Source: Sandaracinaceae bacterium
Lineage (GTDB): Bacteria; Myxococcota_A; Polyangia; Polyangiales; Sandaracinaceae
Length of the DNA: 64,000 nucleotides
Direction of reading: 5' to 3'
Assembly: GCA_040218145.1 (NCBI GenBank)
Contig: JAVJQK010000035.1
Location: forward strand, 1 to 64,000
Position 1 is the first letter of the stretch. Every line of letters starts with the position of its first letter. This document shows positions 6,575 through 19,926 of this stretch, in pieces. The translations under genes and the position numbers were made by a program. The notes under the pieces were generated by a model. That model searched no databases and was not told the origin of the DNA. It worked only from the letters and a program-made list of their open reading frames with translations.

Positions 6575-8140
6575 ATGACCGCCGCGGCCGCGACGATCGG
6601 CAAAGTGTATCTGCTCGGGGCGGGCCCCGGTGATCCCGAGCTCATCACCGCGCGCGCGCTCCGTCGGCTCGGCGAAGCCGACGTCGTGCTCTACGACGCG
6701 CTCGTCCACCCCGACCTGCTCGCCCGCGCCCGCGCCGACGCGGAGGTCGTCTTCGTCGGCAAGCGCGCCGGCCGCCCCTCCGAGCGACAGCAGCGCATCG
6801 ACGAGCGCATGGTCGAGGCCGCCAAGGCCGGCAAGACCGTCGCGCGGCTCAAGGGCGGCGACCCCTACCTCTTCGGCCGCGGCTCCGAAGAGGCGGAGAC
6901 GCTCGCGCGCGAGGGCATCCCCTTCGAGGTCGTGCCCGGCGTGCCTTCGCCCATGGCGGCCACCGCCTACGGCGGGCTCTCGCTGACTCACCGCACCCAC
7001 TCCAGCTCCGTCGCGTACGTGACCGCGACCGAGTCGCAGGACAAGGACCGGAGCAGCCACGACTGGGCGAAGCTCGCGACGGGCCCCGAGACGCTCGTGA
7101 TCTTCATGGGGATGCGCAAGCTTCCTTCTCTGATGCAGATCCTCGTCGAGAACGGCCGCGCGCCCGGGACGCCGGCCGCGGTCATCCAGTGGGCGTCGCT
7201 GCCGAAGCAGCGCACGGTGGTCGGCACCGTCGCGGACATCGCCGAGAAGGCGCGCGAGGCGGGGCTCGGGCTCCCCGCGCTCACCATCGTCGGCGACGTC
7301 GTGGAGCTGCGGGGCACGCTCCGCTGGTACGACACGCTCCCGCTCTTCGGGCAGCGCGTGCTCGTGACGCGCCCCGCGCACCAGAACGACGAGATGGCGC
7401 GCATGCTCCGCGACGAGGGGGCCGAGCCCGTCGCGGTGCCGGCCATCCGCATCCTGCCGCCCGCCGATCCCGCGCCGCTCGAGGAGGCGGTGCGCGCGCT
7501 GGCGCGCTATCGCTGGGTGGTGCTCACGAGCGCCAACGGGGTGCGCGCGCTCTTCGAGGAGATCGCGCGTCAGGGCCGGGACGCCCGCGCCCTCGGCGGG
7601 GCGAAGGTCTGCGCGATCGGGCCCGCCACCGCGGAGGCGTGCGCGGGCTTCGGGGTCCGCCCCGACGTGATCCCCGACGAGTTCCGCGGCGAAGGCGCGG
7701 CGCAGGCGGTGCTCGACGCCGAGCCCGACATCGCCACCGCGCGCGTGCTCCTGCCGCGGGCCGAGGTGGCGCGCGAGGCGCTGCCCGAGCTGCTGCGCGA
7801 GGCCGGCGCGAGTGTCGACGTGGTGCCCGCCTATCGCACCGAGGGCGCCTCGGAGGCGGACGCGGCGCGCATCCGCGATCTGGTGCACAACCGAAAGGTC
7901 GACGTGGTCACTTTCACCTCCCCCTCCACCGTCCGCGAGGTGGCCCACGCGCTCGGCGAGCACGCCGACGCCATCGGCGAGGGCTTCACGGTGGCGTGCA
8001 TCGGACCCATCACGCGCGACGCGGCGGAGGCCCGCGGCTGGCCCGTGCACGTGACCCCGGACGACTACACCGCGCGCGGCCTCGTCGACGCCCTGCGCGC
8101 CCACGCGGTGTCCGGGGCCGTCGAGAGGGAGCCCTCATGA
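6575..8140 (+). CDS. cobA/hemD: Uroporphyrinogen-III C-methyltransferase / uroporphyrinogen-III synthase fusion
   Basis: A 521-aa bifunctional tetrapyrrole enzyme. Residues about 8-255 are the SAM-dependent C-2/C-7 methyltransferase: VYLLGAGPGDPELIT at the start, RLKGGDPYLFGRG for SAM binding, VPGVPS and the TLVIFMGM strand. Residues about 262-515 are uroporphyrinogen-III synthase (QRVLVTRPAHQNDEM, VVLTSANGVRALFEE, VVPAYRTEG, VTFTSPSTV). The first domain makes precorrin-2 toward siroheme/cobalamin and the second cyclises hydroxymethylbilane, so the fusion channels the branch-point intermediate. The start is the ATG 8 nt after a TATGCT (6561-6566) with no ribosome binding site; a longer upstream reading overlaps the divergent gene and is not coding. 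The stop overlaps the next ATG (ATGA). Confidence 0.95.
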   Translation: MTAAAATIGKVYLLGAGPGDPELITARALRRLGEADVVLYDALVHPDLLARARADAEVVFVGKRAGRPSERQQRIDERMVEAAKAGKTVARLKGGDPYLFGRGSEEAETLAREGIPFEVVPGVPSPMAATAYGGLSLTHRTHSSSVAYVTATESQDKDRSSHDWAKLATGPETLVIFMGMRKLPSLMQILVENGRAPGTPAAVIQWASLPKQRTVVGTVADIAEKAREAGLGLPALTIVGDVVELRGTLRWYDTLPLFGQRVLVTRPAHQNDEMARMLRDEGAEPVAVPAIRILPPADPAPLEEAVRALARYRWVVLTSANGVRALFEEIARQGRDARALGGAKVCAIGPATAEACAGFGVRPDVIPDEFRGEGAAQAVLDAEPDIATARVLLPRAEVAREALPELLREAGASVDVVPAYRTEGASEADAARIRDLVHNRKVDVVTFTSPSTVREVAHALGEHADAIGEGFTVACIGPITRDAAEARGWPVHVTPDDYTARGLVDALRAHAVSGAVEREPS

Positions 8141-8529
8141 TCGGCCGACGCGGAGAGCGCGCGATCCGAGCGCTGGCGCTCCTGACGCTCTCGCTCGCCG
8201 CCTGCGGCCTGCCGACCGGCGACACCTTCGTGTACGAAGCCGACGCGCCCGAGCTCGCCAACGCGAGCGTGGTGGAGGGGAAGTGGCAGAGCGCGCCGCC
8301 CTTCGGCGCCGACTGGCTGCCCTACCCTCCGCGCGCGACCCTGGAGGTGGCGCACGGGCTCGGCCGCACGCCCGTGAACCTCGACGTCTGGCTGTCGTTC
8401 GAGGAGTCCGGCGCGGAGCCCGCGAAGGCGGCCGGGGATCTCGCGCGCTGGATCGACGCCGACGACGCCACGGTCACGGTGCGCAACGAGACCAGCGCGA
8501 TGTTCTTCGCGCGTATCATCGTCGAATGA
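8137..8529 (+). CDS. Small lipoprotein coupled to cobA/hemD
   Basis: 130 aa with a lipoprotein signal peptide: Arg-rich n-region (MIGRRGERAIR), hydrophobic LALLTLSL, and lipobox LAAC, so the mature protein starts at about Cys24. The mature part is beta-rich with no family I recognise. The start ATG overlaps the cobA/hemD stop by 4 nt, so it is made from the same message. It probably sits in the outer membrane or periplasmic leaflet. There is no functional evidence linking it to heme. Confidence 0.78.
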   Translation: MIGRRGERAIRALALLTLSLAACGLPTGDTFVYEADAPELANASVVEGKWQSAPPFGADWLPYPPRATLEVAHGLGRTPVNLDVWLSFEESGAEPAKAAGDLARWIDADDATVTVRNETSAMFFARIIVE

Positions 8530-8538
8530 ACCGCCTGA

Positions 8539-9033
8539 ATGACTGAGGTGAGCGATCCCGAGCCCTACCGGCGGCTGCCGCTCGACGTCCCCGGTGAGCT
8601 CAGCGTGGCGCGGCTGCGGCTGGTCGGCGCCATCGTCTGCGCCATCGCGGTGGTCCTGCTCGCGCTCGGCGATCCGCCGCTCCTGGCCTGGGTGTGTGTG
8701 CTCGGCGGCGCGGCCGCGTCCCTCGGGTGGACGGTGATGTACGCGCGGACCCGGAAGAAGACGAAGCGCGCCGACGATCACTTCGTGGCGCTCGCGCGCG
8801 AAGGCGTCACGCTTGCTGGCGAGAGAGGGGCTGGCGAGAGCGGGGCCGGCGAGCGCAGCGTCCCCTGGACACGGGTCGAGACCATCGAAGTGGACGAAGA
8901 GCGCCTGGTCGTCAGGGTGGCGATCGAAGACGAGGACGATCTGGTGATCGAGCCCCAATACGGCGGCCTCGGGGCGTACGATCTGGCCGAAGCGCTGGAG
9001 CGCGCGCGGCGCGCGTCGAGGGAAGCCACATAA
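8539..9033 (+). CDS. Two-TM membrane protein with cytoplasmic PH-like tail
   Basis: 164 aa. Two hydrophobic helices (about residues 25-43 LRLVGAIVCAIAVVLLAL and 47-66 LLAWVCVLGGAAASLGWTVM) are followed by a charged region and a beta-rich tail (VPWTRVETIEVDEERLVVRVAIED), resembling the bacterial PH/YcxB-like arrangement. It starts 10 nt after the lipoprotein stop, so it belongs to the cobA/hemD operon. The repeat GERGAGESGAGERS at about 94-107 is a linker. The function is unknown. Confidence 0.7.
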   Translation: MTEVSDPEPYRRLPLDVPGELSVARLRLVGAIVCAIAVVLLALGDPPLLAWVCVLGGAAASLGWTVMYARTRKKTKRADDHFVALAREGVTLAGERGAGESGAGERSVPWTRVETIEVDEERLVVRVAIEDEDDLVIEPQYGGLGAYDLAEALERARRASREAT

Positions 9034-9081
9034 ACCGGCTTCCAACCCAATCGGGCAGGTGCAGACGGCCCGCGACCTACC

Positions 9082-9087
9082 TACAAT
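9082..9087 (+). promoter_or_regulatory. Probable -10 element for clpS-clpA-aat
   Basis: TACAAT lies 55 nt upstream of the clpS ATG at 9143 and inside the longer GTG-started reading (from 9059). It therefore supports the shorter ClpS. I see no convincing -35 at the right distance. Confidence 0.35.
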
Positions 9088-9142
9088 TGCGGCGCCTACC
9101 CCGGACACGGGGCGGAGCCCCCCGGACGACCTCACGAGCAAG

Positions 9143-9478
9143 ATGGCGGAGAAGTGGAACGACGACGACGGCGTCATCACCGAGACCAAGCGGGAGACGC
9201 ACGTCAAGAAGCCCCGGATGTACCGGGTGCTGGTGCACAACGACGACTACACGACGAGGGAGTTCGTCGTGGAGGTGCTGCAGGTGGTCTTCCATCATTC
9301 GGAGACGGCAGCGGTGCGCATCATGCTCCACGTGCACTACAACGGAGTGGGCGTGGCCGGCATCTTCACCCGCGAGGTCGCCGAGACGAAGGTCGAGAAG
9401 GTCGAGCACATGGCGCGCGAGCGCGAATACCCACTCCGGCTGACGATGGAGCCGGAGGACGACGAGGAAGAGTCATGA
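9143..9478 (+). CDS. clpS: ATP-dependent Clp protease adaptor ClpS
   Basis: A 111-aa N-recognin adaptor that hands substrates with Phe/Leu/Trp/Tyr N-termini to ClpAP. It has the family core: RMYRVLVHNDDYTTREFVVE, including the NDD(Y/F)T motif of the N-degron pocket, then 'VLQVVFHHSETAAVRIMLHVHYNGVGVAG' and the EVAETKVEKVEHMAREREYPL helix. I chose ATG 9143 (MAEKWNDDDG) because it gives the usual length (about 106 aa) and lies after the -10 at 9082; a GTG at 9059 would add 28 low-complexity residues. clpA starts 28 nt downstream. Confidence 0.95.
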   Translation: MAEKWNDDDGVITETKRETHVKKPRMYRVLVHNDDYTTREFVVEVLQVVFHHSETAAVRIMLHVHYNGVGVAGIFTREVAETKVEKVEHMAREREYPLRLTMEPEDDEEES

Positions 9479-9506
9479 GAGGCGCACCCCACCCCCGGAG
9501 CCAGAC

Positions 9507-11768
<2,262 letters not shown>

Positions 11769-11828
11769 CCTCGCGCCGCTGACCTCGCGCGGCGCGAGTC
11801 GCGGCGGGGCTCGCCGCGCGCACCCGAG

Positions 11829-12551
11829 ATGCCCGTTTACCTCCTCACCGACGAGCTCCTCTTTCCGCCTCCGGAGGGCGCCTCCCCGGAGGGTGTGGTG
11901 GCCATCGGCGGCGACTTCGCGCCCGAGCGCCTCTTGCTCGCCTACGGCCAGGGGATCTTCCCGTGGCCGACCGAGGGCTTCCCGCTGCTCTGGTTCTCTC
12001 CCGATCCGCGCTTCGTGCTGCGGCCCACGGAGACCCGGATCAACCGCACCCTCCGCAAGCAGCTCGCGCGCAGCCCGTACCGGATCACCGCCGACACCGC
12101 CTTCGACGAGGTGATCCGCGCGTGCGCCGACGTCCCGCGCCCCGGCCAGTCCGGGACATGGATCACCGACGACCTCATCGACGGCTACGACGAGCTTCAC
12201 GCGCGCGGCTTCGCGCACAGCGTGGAGGCGTGGGAGGACGACACGCTGGTGGGCGGCGTCTACGGGGTCTCGCTGGGCGGCGTCTTCTTCGGCGAGTCGA
12301 TGTTCGCGGCGAGCCCGGACGCCTCGAAGATCGCCTTCGTCACGCTGATGGGGAACCTCGCGGAGTGGGACTTCGATCTGGTGGACTGCCAGGTCCACAC
12401 CGACCACCTCGAGCGCTTCGGGGCCTGCCGCGTGAAGCGCGCGTCCTTCCTCGCCCGCCTGCACGAGAGCCTGGAGAAGCCCACCCGGCGCGGCCCGTGG
12501 CGTCTGCCGCTCGGCCCGGCGGAGGCCCTCGAGCGCTTACAGCGCTCTTAA
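11829..12551 (+). CDS. aat: Leucyl/phenylalanyl-tRNA--protein transferase
   Basis: A 240-aa L/F-transferase that adds Leu or Phe to proteins with N-terminal Arg/Lys, creating the primary degron read by ClpS. Family signatures are visible: [20 protein letters not shown] (about 28-47), [10 protein letters not shown], '[24 protein letters not shown]', [18 protein letters not shown] and the C-terminal [13 protein letters not shown]. It follows clpA by 60 nt in the same orientation, so the reader, the modifier and the unfoldase of the bacterial N-degron pathway are encoded together. The length is typical (about 234 aa). Confidence 0.97.
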   Translation: MPVYLLTDELLFPPPEGASPEGVVAIGGDFAPERLLLAYGQGIFPWPTEGFPLLWFSPDPRFVLRPTETRINRTLRKQLARSPYRITADTAFDEVIRACADVPRPGQSGTWITDDLIDGYDELHARGFAHSVEAWEDDTLVGGVYGVSLGGVFFGESMFAASPDASKIAFVTLMGNLAEWDFDLVDCQVHTDHLERFGACRVKRASFLARLHESLEKPTRRGPWRLPLGPAEALERLQRS

Positions 12552-12655
12552 GCGAGCGCGCGGCGCCTCGATCCGGTGAGGTGGCTCACGAGCAGCGTCA
12601 CACGCGCACCGAAGAGCCCGTGGACCTCGCTATTGTCGAGCCCGGAGGTCGCTTC

Positions 12656-14356
12656 GTGTCACGACATCATGCCGCTGTTCGTCTCGTGTCTCTCGCCCTG
12701 CTGACCGGCGGTTCGCTGGTCGGCTGCGAGGTAGGAACCCCGACCCGACCCGACGGCGGCGACGGCCGCGTCGACGGCGGGCCCACCGTCCGCTGCGAGA
12801 GCACGACCGACACGGACGGCGACGGCATCTTCGACGAGTTCGAGACCACCCAGGACTGGGACGGCGACGGAACGCCCAACTACATGGACGAAGACTCCGA
12901 CAACGACGGCTACCTCGACTCGGAGGAGCACGGCACCGACGACGGCTGCGCGGCCGTCGATCTCGACGGGGACGGCATCCCCGACTACCTCGATCTCGAC
13001 TCCGACGGCGACGGGCTGAGCGACGAGGAGGAGCGGACCCGCTACTTCACCGACCCGCGCAACGAGGACACCGACGGCGACGGCTTCATCGATCTCGCGG
13101 AGGTCGCCACCGGGCACGACCCGTCGGACGCCGACGACCGGATCCCCGACGAGACCTTCTTCGTGGTGCTCCCGTACGACGGCGAGGCGCAGGAGCGTGA
13201 GCTGGTCTTCGGCACCACGCTCCGCAAGGCGGACGTCTTCTTCATGATGGACCGCACCGGCTCGATGGACGAGGAGGCGCGCAACCTCGAGAGCGGGCTC
13301 AGCACCATCGTCTCGTCGCTCACGACCACCCTCACCGACGTCGGGGTCGGCTTCGGGGCGTTCGCCGGCTTCGGCGGCCGGGGCAGCGGCGGGTGCATGA
13401 CCATCTTCGGCATGACCATCTGCAACGACGGCCCGGAGGGCGACATGCCGTTCGAGCTGGTCCAGACGATCACCACCGTCCTGCCCACCATGCAGACCGC
13501 GGTGGGGCGTCTCGGCGACATCAGCTACGGCGGGGCCAACTGGGCCTCGAGCACGGAGGCGATGTACCAGGCGGCGACCGGCGAGGGCTTCCAGCCGTGG
13601 CTGGGTCCGCAGAACTGCACGCCCGTGCCCGACGAGACGGGGCGCCGCTACGGCTACCCCTGCTTCCGGCCGGGCGCGCTCCCGATCATGGTCGTGCTGA
13701 CCGACACCGGCAGCAAGAACGGGCCGGGCGCGAGCACCAACTACAACGCGTCGGACTTCACGATGAGCCCGCGCGGCCCGCACACCTACGAGGAGACGCG
13801 GTCGTCGCTCAACGGCATCGGCGCCCGGGTGATCGGCATCATCAGCGGCATGGAGGCGGGCGATCCCGTCTCGCAGTTCACCACCTGGGCGAACGACACC
13901 GGCACGGTGGACGCGAGCGGCGCGCCCATCCTCTTCTCCATCGCGTCCAACGGCAGCGGGCTCGACGCGCGCATCGTCGAGGCCATCCGCACGCTCGCGG
14001 AGGAGACCCCGCAGGACATCAGCGGCGCGGCGCGAGACGGCGAGGACCGCCCCGACAGCATCGGCCCCGTGGACGCGACGCTCTTCATCAAGGCGATCAC
14101 GCCGGTCTCGCTCTTCGACGGCGCGCCGATCGCCTGCCCCGCGGCGGGTCGCTGCGACGACCGGCTCTTCTACGGCGTCACGCCCGGCAACACGGTCACC
14201 TTCAACGTCCGGTTCCGAAACGACTTCCAGGAGCCGCGCAGCTTCGCGCAGGTCTTCCTCGCGGAGATCGTGGTCCTCGGCAACGGCGTCGCGGAGCTCG
14301 ACACGCGCGAGGTCGTCATCGTCGTCCCGGCCGGCAGCACGCCGATCCTCATCTAG
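12656..14356 (+). CDS. Lipoprotein with calcium-binding TSP3-like repeats and a VWA domain
   Basis: 566 aa. The GTG start is preceded by GGAGG at 7-nt spacing, which decides it over upstream readings. The signal peptide ends in lipobox LVGC (about Cys24). Residues about 45-165 hold thrombospondin type-3-like calcium loops ([50 protein letters not shown]). A von Willebrand A-type domain follows (about 190-460), with a MIDAS-like DRTGSMDEE; a Cys-containing insertion lies between. A C-terminal beta domain ends in PAGSTPILI. It is predicted to be surface-exposed and Ca/Mg-dependent, perhaps adhesive. The partner is unknown. Confidence 0.85.
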   Translation: MSRHHAAVRLVSLALLTGGSLVGCEVGTPTRPDGGDGRVDGGPTVRCESTTDTDGDGIFDEFETTQDWDGDGTPNYMDEDSDNDGYLDSEEHGTDDGCAAVDLDGDGIPDYLDLDSDGDGLSDEEERTRYFTDPRNEDTDGDGFIDLAEVATGHDPSDADDRIPDETFFVVLPYDGEAQERELVFGTTLRKADVFFMMDRTGSMDEEARNLESGLSTIVSSLTTTLTDVGVGFGAFAGFGGRGSGGCMTIFGMTICNDGPEGDMPFELVQTITTVLPTMQTAVGRLGDISYGGANWASSTEAMYQAATGEGFQPWLGPQNCTPVPDETGRRYGYPCFRPGALPIMVVLTDTGSKNGPGASTNYNASDFTMSPRGPHTYEETRSSLNGIGARVIGIISGMEAGDPVSQFTTWANDTGTVDASGAPILFSIASNGSGLDARIVEAIRTLAEETPQDISGAARDGEDRPDSIGPVDATLFIKAITPVSLFDGAPIACPAAGRCDDRLFYGVTPGNTVTFNVRFRNDFQEPRSFAQVFLAEIVVLGNGVAELDTREVVIVVPAGSTPILI

Positions 14357-14369
14357 AACGGACGGTCTC

Positions 14370-15728
14370 TCAATCCAGCGAGGCCTCGGCCCACTCCTCG
14401 GTCACGTCGCCCTCCCGGGACACGCCGAGCGCGACCTCCCGGAAGTGGAGGAAGACGCTCTGCGTGATGCTCAGGATGGGCACGGCGAGGAGCGCGCCGA
14501 GGATGCCGAAGAGGTGCTCGCCCGCGAGGAGCGCGAAGACCACGAGGACGGGGTGCACCTTCGCGGCGTCGCCCATGATCTTCGGGTTGAGCAGGTTCGC
14601 CTCGAGCTGGTGGATGCCGATGATCCACGCGAGCACGAAGAACGCGGTGCCCAGCCCGTCCTGTAGGCCGACGATGACGGCCGGCACCGAGCTGATGATG
14701 GCGCCGAAGATCGGGATGATGCTCAGCACGGTCGCGATCAAGGTCAGGATGGGCCAGTAGCTGAGGTCCGCGAGCCAGAAGCCCACGCCGCTCAGCAGCC
14801 CGTTCACGAGCGCGATCAGGAGCTGCCCCCGCACCACTCCGGCGAGGCCCTTGTCGATGCGGGCCACCAGCTCGTCGAAGCGGGCGCGCTTGCTGGGCCG
14901 CGCGAGGGAGCGGAAGAAGCCGAAGATCTTGTCGCTGGTGATCAGCATGTAGGCGCTGAGCATCAGCATGATGAAGAAGCTGAAGACGCCGCCGATGAGC
15001 TTGGCGACGAAGGTCTGCACGCCACGGATCGCGGTGCCCGCGTACGCCTCGGTGTCGGTGAAGAAGGCGCGGATCGACTGGGAGACGGCCGCGATCAGGT
15101 CGCGGCGCTCGTGCTCCCGACGCGACTCGGCCGCGCTGATCCGGTAGCCGCCCTCGCCCACCGGCTCGATCTCGATCCCGTGCGCCGGCAGGTGCACCTC
15201 GTAGCCGCCCTCGACGTGCGGGGTGACCCGGATGGCGTCGACCTCGGCCTCCTCGGCGGGGCGCGGCTCGGGCTCGGCGTCGGGCACGGGCTCGACCTGC
15301 TCGGGCGCATAGAGCGCCGTCGCCGAGCGGAGCTCGTCCTCGAGGCGAGGGAGCCAGTCGTCCCGGAAGGTCCGCAGGGCGCGAGGCGCTTCGCGGGCGA
15401 GGCGCTGGACCTCCACCGCGAGCCGCGGAACCCCGAAGGCCACGCCAGCCGAGAGGCCGCCCAGGAGCGAGAGGTAGATGACCACGACCGCGACCCAGCG
15501 CGGCAGCCGGCGACCGCCCAGGCTCAGCTTCTGGAGCCCCTCGACGAGCGGCGCGAAGACGAAGGCGACGATGAGCGCCAGCGCGAAGGGCGCGAGGACC
15601 TCGCGGAAGAGCAGGAGCGCGCCGAGCAGCAGGCCGCCGGTCACGGCGAAGAACACGAGCCTTCGCCTGCGCGACCCCGGCGGGCCGAACGACGGCATTC
15701 TCGAAAGCCTGTCTCCTTGGGTCGGCAC
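14370..15728 (-). CDS. AI-2E family transporter (PerM-like permease)
   Basis: A 452-aa polytopic inner-membrane protein of the AI-2 exporter/PerM family (PF01594). N-terminal helices run LVFFAVTGGLLLGALLLF and FALALIVAFVFAPLVEGL, a third is WVAVVVIYLSLLGGLSAGV, and the C-terminal block is family-typical (LIALVNGLLSGVGFWLADL, YWPILTLIATVLSIIPIFG, 'LLAGEHLFGILGALLAVPIL'). A soluble insertion of about 90 residues (about 150-240) is acidic and Pro-rich (PVPDAEPEPRPAEEAEVD) and longer than usual. The substrate is not predictable, since few members really move AI-2. A second in-frame Met at residue 11 is an alternative start. Confidence 0.88.
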   Translation of the reverse strand: MPTQGDRLSRMPSFGPPGSRRRRLVFFAVTGGLLLGALLLFREVLAPFALALIVAFVFAPLVEGLQKLSLGGRRLPRWVAVVVIYLSLLGGLSAGVAFGVPRLAVEVQRLAREAPRALRTFRDDWLPRLEDELRSATALYAPEQVEPVPDAEPEPRPAEEAEVDAIRVTPHVEGGYEVHLPAHGIEIEPVGEGGYRISAAESRREHERRDLIAAVSQSIRAFFTDTEAYAGTAIRGVQTFVAKLIGGVFSFFIMLMLSAYMLITSDKIFGFFRSLARPSKRARFDELVARIDKGLAGVVRGQLLIALVNGLLSGVGFWLADLSYWPILTLIATVLSIIPIFGAIISSVPAVIVGLQDGLGTAFFVLAWIIGIHQLEANLLNPKIMGDAAKVHPVLVVFALLAGEHLFGILGALLAVPILSITQSVFLHFREVALGVSREGDVTEEWAEASLD

Positions 15729-15796
15729 GGGGGCTCGGCTCCGTCTACCAGACGGTCCGCGCGGCCCCGAACTTTCCGACGGCGGGACGGAAAGAA

Positions 15797-15832
15797 GACA
15801 GGGCCGACCCCCTCTCGGGAGCCGGCCCTGTC
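15797..15832 (-). terminator. Rho-independent terminator of rpsA
   Basis: Arms GACAGGGCCG (15797-15806) and CGGCCCTGTC (15823-15832) form a perfect 10-bp stem. On the minus strand the stem is followed by TTCTTTCC. It lies 20 nt past the rpsA stop. Confidence 0.8.
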
Positions 15833-15852
15833 GACGCGTCAGCGCGGGAGGA

Positions 15853-17670
<1,818 letters not shown>

Positions 17671-17843
17671 GAGAATACTGTGTTTTCCTCTCCGATTCGG
17701 CGAGAGGGGGGTTGGGGGTCGAAAGGTGATGTCCAGCCGCTGGCTCTCGCGTCGAATCGCGCAGCTTCGCGAGGGTACCGGGCCACCGACTCGTCGGCGG
17801 CACCTGCGTCTGGGGTGAAAGGCTCGGGCTAAGAAAGACGAAA

Positions 17844-17864
17844 CCCCGGAAATGGACCCCGGGG
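17844..17864 (-). terminator. Hairpin plus U-tract between cmk and rpsA (terminator or rpsA leader attenuator)
   Basis: On the minus strand CCCCGG and CCGGGG arms (17864-17859 and 17849-17844) are followed by TTTCGTCTTTCTT (17843-17831), the form of an intrinsic terminator. It would end the cmk message. It also lies immediately after the predicted rpsA start point, so it could work as an attenuator in the rpsA leader. Confidence 0.6.
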
Positions 17865-17871
17865 GGCGAAA

Positions 17872-17900
17872 GGGGTAGCAGCGCGCTCCGACCGTGTCAA
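17872..17900 (-). promoter_or_regulatory. Candidate rpsA promoter overlapping the cmk stop
   Basis: Minus strand TTGACA (17900-17895, a perfect -35 that includes the cmk TGA), 17 nt, TACCCC (17877-17872, a weak -10). The start point would be near 17865, giving a leader of about 195 nt before the rpsA ATG. Confidence 0.4.
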
Positions 17901-18580
17901 CGAGCGCCAGGTCGGGGCAGCCGCTCCCTCACGAGGGCCTCGAGCTTCGCCAGCACGCCGTCGAGGTCGAGCCCCGAGCTGTCGAGCCGCACGGCGTCGT
18001 CGGCCGGCTTCAGCGGCGCGACCGCGCGCGTCGAGTCGCGCTGGTCCCGGGTCTCCATCTCGCGGCGCACCTCGTCGAGGTCCGCGTCGCCGTCCCGACC
18101 CTTGAGCTCGTCGTATCGACGCCGCGCGCGCGCCTCGACCGACGCGGTGAGGAAGACCTTCACGTCCGCGTCCGGGAACACCACGGTGCCGATGTCGCGC
18201 CCCTCGAGCACCACGTCGCCCTGACGCCCCATCCGGCGCTGCACCTCGAGCAGCGCGGCGCGGACCGGCGGGTGGGCCGAGACCTGGCTCGCGCCCTGCG
18301 AGATCTCGGGCGCGCGGATGTCGTCGCTCCGGTCCACGCCGTCGATCAGGAGCGGCGGGCGGCCGCCCGTGACGGGCCCGAAGCGCAGCTCGAGGGAGCT
18401 GGCGAGCGCGCCGAGGGCCTCGCCGTCCTCCCACGAGACGCCCTGCTCTCGCGCCGCGAGCGCCACGGCGCGGTAGAGCGCCCCCGTGTCGATGAGGGTG
18501 TAGCCGAGCCGCTCCGCGAGCCGCAGCGCGGCGCTGCTCTTGCCGGCCCCCGCCGGGCCGTCGATGGCGACGATGGTCAC
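17897..18580 (-). CDS. cmk: Cytidylate kinase
   Basis: A 227-aa nucleoside monophosphate kinase, ATP + (d)CMP to ADP + (d)CDP, cytosolic. P-loop GPAGAGKS at residues 8-15; CMP-binding region 'YTLIDTGALYRAVALAA'; EGRDIGTVVFPDADVKVFLTA is the signature central strand; the lid is in RRYDELKGRDGDADLDEV; RDQRDSTRAVAPLKPADDA lies near the end. The length is typical. Its ATG overlaps the aroA stop by 4 nt. The aroA-cmk-rpsA order is widely conserved in proteobacteria and relatives. Confidence 0.97.
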   Translation of the reverse strand: MTIVAIDGPAGAGKSSAALRLAERLGYTLIDTGALYRAVALAAREQGVSWEDGEALGALASSLELRFGPVTGGRPPLLIDGVDRSDDIRAPEISQGASQVSAHPPVRAALLEVQRRMGRQGDVVLEGRDIGTVVFPDADVKVFLTASVEARARRRYDELKGRDGDADLDEVRREMETRDQRDSTRAVAPLKPADDAVRLDSSGLDLDGVLAKLEALVRERLPRPGAR

Positions 18581-19926
18581 TCGCTCTCCTCGACCGTGAT
18601 GTCGGCCCCGAGCGACGACATCAAAGAGGCGAAGCCCGGAAAGCTGGTGTCGACGCAGGCCACGTCGTGCACGACGGTCTCTCCCTCGCAGGCCATGCCG
18701 AGCACGGCGGCCATCATGGCGATGCGGTGATCGCCGCCGCTGTCGACCTCGGCCGCGTGTGGCTTCGCGCCGCCGTGCACGTGCATCCCGTCGTCGAGCT
18801 CCGTGCAGTCGAGCCCGAACGCCCTCAGCACCCCGGCGCTCGTCGCGAGCCGGTCGCTCTCCTTCACCCGCAGCTCGTGCGCGTCCCGCACGTCGCTCCG
18901 CCCGTTGGCCGCCGAGGCGACCGCGCAGAACGCCGGCACCTCGTCGATCATGCGGGTCAGCAGCTCGCCGCCCGTCATCGCCGGACCGAGCGGCCCGTGC
19001 GTGACGGTGACGTCGCCGATGGGCTCGGCCCCCGCGGCCTCCCCCTTTGGCGTGAAGGCCAGCTGCGCCCGCATCGCGCGGAGCGCGTCGAAGAGCCCCG
19101 TCCGGGTCGGGTTGAGGCAGACGCCCTCGAGCGTCACCTCGCTGCCCGGCACGAGCAGCGCCGCCGCCATCGGGAACGCGGCGCTCGAGGGGTCCCCGGG
19201 GACATGCCAGGTGAAGCCGTCCCAGCGGCGATCCCAGCCGACCGGGTCGAGCACCACCATCGGGCCGACGACCTGAATCGGCACGCCCAGCGCGTTCATC
19301 ATGCGCTCGGTGTGGTCGCGGCTGAGCACGGGCTCGGAGATGGCGGTGACGCCCCGCGCCCAGAGGCCCGACAGCAGCAGGCAGCTCTTCACCTGCGCGC
19401 TCGCGACCGGAGAGGTGTACTCGAGCGCGATGAGGTGCTCGTCATCGATCAGCGGCGCGACCGAGAGCGGCGGATAGACCTCGCCCTCCTTCGGACCGCT
19501 GACCCCCGCGATGTTCGCGCCGCGCGCGCGGAGCGGGTCGACCACGCGACGCATGGGCCGCCTGGTCAGCGACTCGTCGCCCACCAACCGCGTGCCGAAG
19601 CGCTGCGCGCTGAGGATGCCCGCGACGAGCCGCATCGTGGTGCCGCTGTTGCCGCAGTCGAGCGCGCCCTTGGGCATCTTCAGGCCGTCGAGCCCGACGC
19701 CCTCGACCACCGCGCGCTCGTCGTCGAGGTCGATCGAGACGCCCATCTCGCGGAAGATCTGGGCCGTGGAGAGGTTGTCGAGCCCGCCGCTCAGCCCGGT
19801 GATCGTCGAGCGGCCCTCGGCGAGCGAGGCGAAGATGATCGCGCGATGGCCGATGGACTTGTCGCCCGGGACGCGCATCGCGCCGCGCAGGGGGCGACCG
19901 CCGCGGATGCGGTAGCGGCGGATCAT
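18577..19926 (-). CDS. aroA: 3-phosphoshikimate 1-carboxyvinyltransferase (EPSP synthase)
   Basis: A 449-aa shikimate-pathway enzyme joining PEP and shikimate-3-phosphate. Signatures in order: VPGDKSIGHRAII (about 18-30; Lys binds both substrates), LDCGNSGTTMRLVAGIL (about 88-104), SRDHTERMM (about 205), the PGDPSSAAF loop, and HELRVKESDRLATSAGVLRA near 350. The LDCGNSGTTMRL sequence has Gly-Asn-Ser-Gly-Thr-Thr as in many class I/II enzymes; glyphosate tolerance cannot be judged by eye. The start ATG overlaps the hisC stop by 4 nt, and the stop overlaps cmk by 4 nt, so three genes are translationally linked. Confidence 0.97.
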   Translation of the reverse strand: MIRRYRIRGGRPLRGAMRVPGDKSIGHRAIIFASLAEGRSTITGLSGGLDNLSTAQIFREMGVSIDLDDERAVVEGVGLDGLKMPKGALDCGNSGTTMRLVAGILSAQRFGTRLVGDESLTRRPMRRVVDPLRARGANIAGVSGPKEGEVYPPLSVAPLIDDEHLIALEYTSPVASAQVKSCLLLSGLWARGVTAISEPVLSRDHTERMMNALGVPIQVVGPMVVLDPVGWDRRWDGFTWHVPGDPSSAAFPMAAALLVPGSEVTLEGVCLNPTRTGLFDALRAMRAQLAFTPKGEAAGAEPIGDVTVTHGPLGPAMTGGELLTRMIDEVPAFCAVASAANGRSDVRDAHELRVKESDRLATSAGVLRAFGLDCTELDDGMHVHGGAKPHAAEVDSGGDHRIAMMAAVLGMACEGETVVHDVACVDTSFPGFASLMSSLGADITVEESE

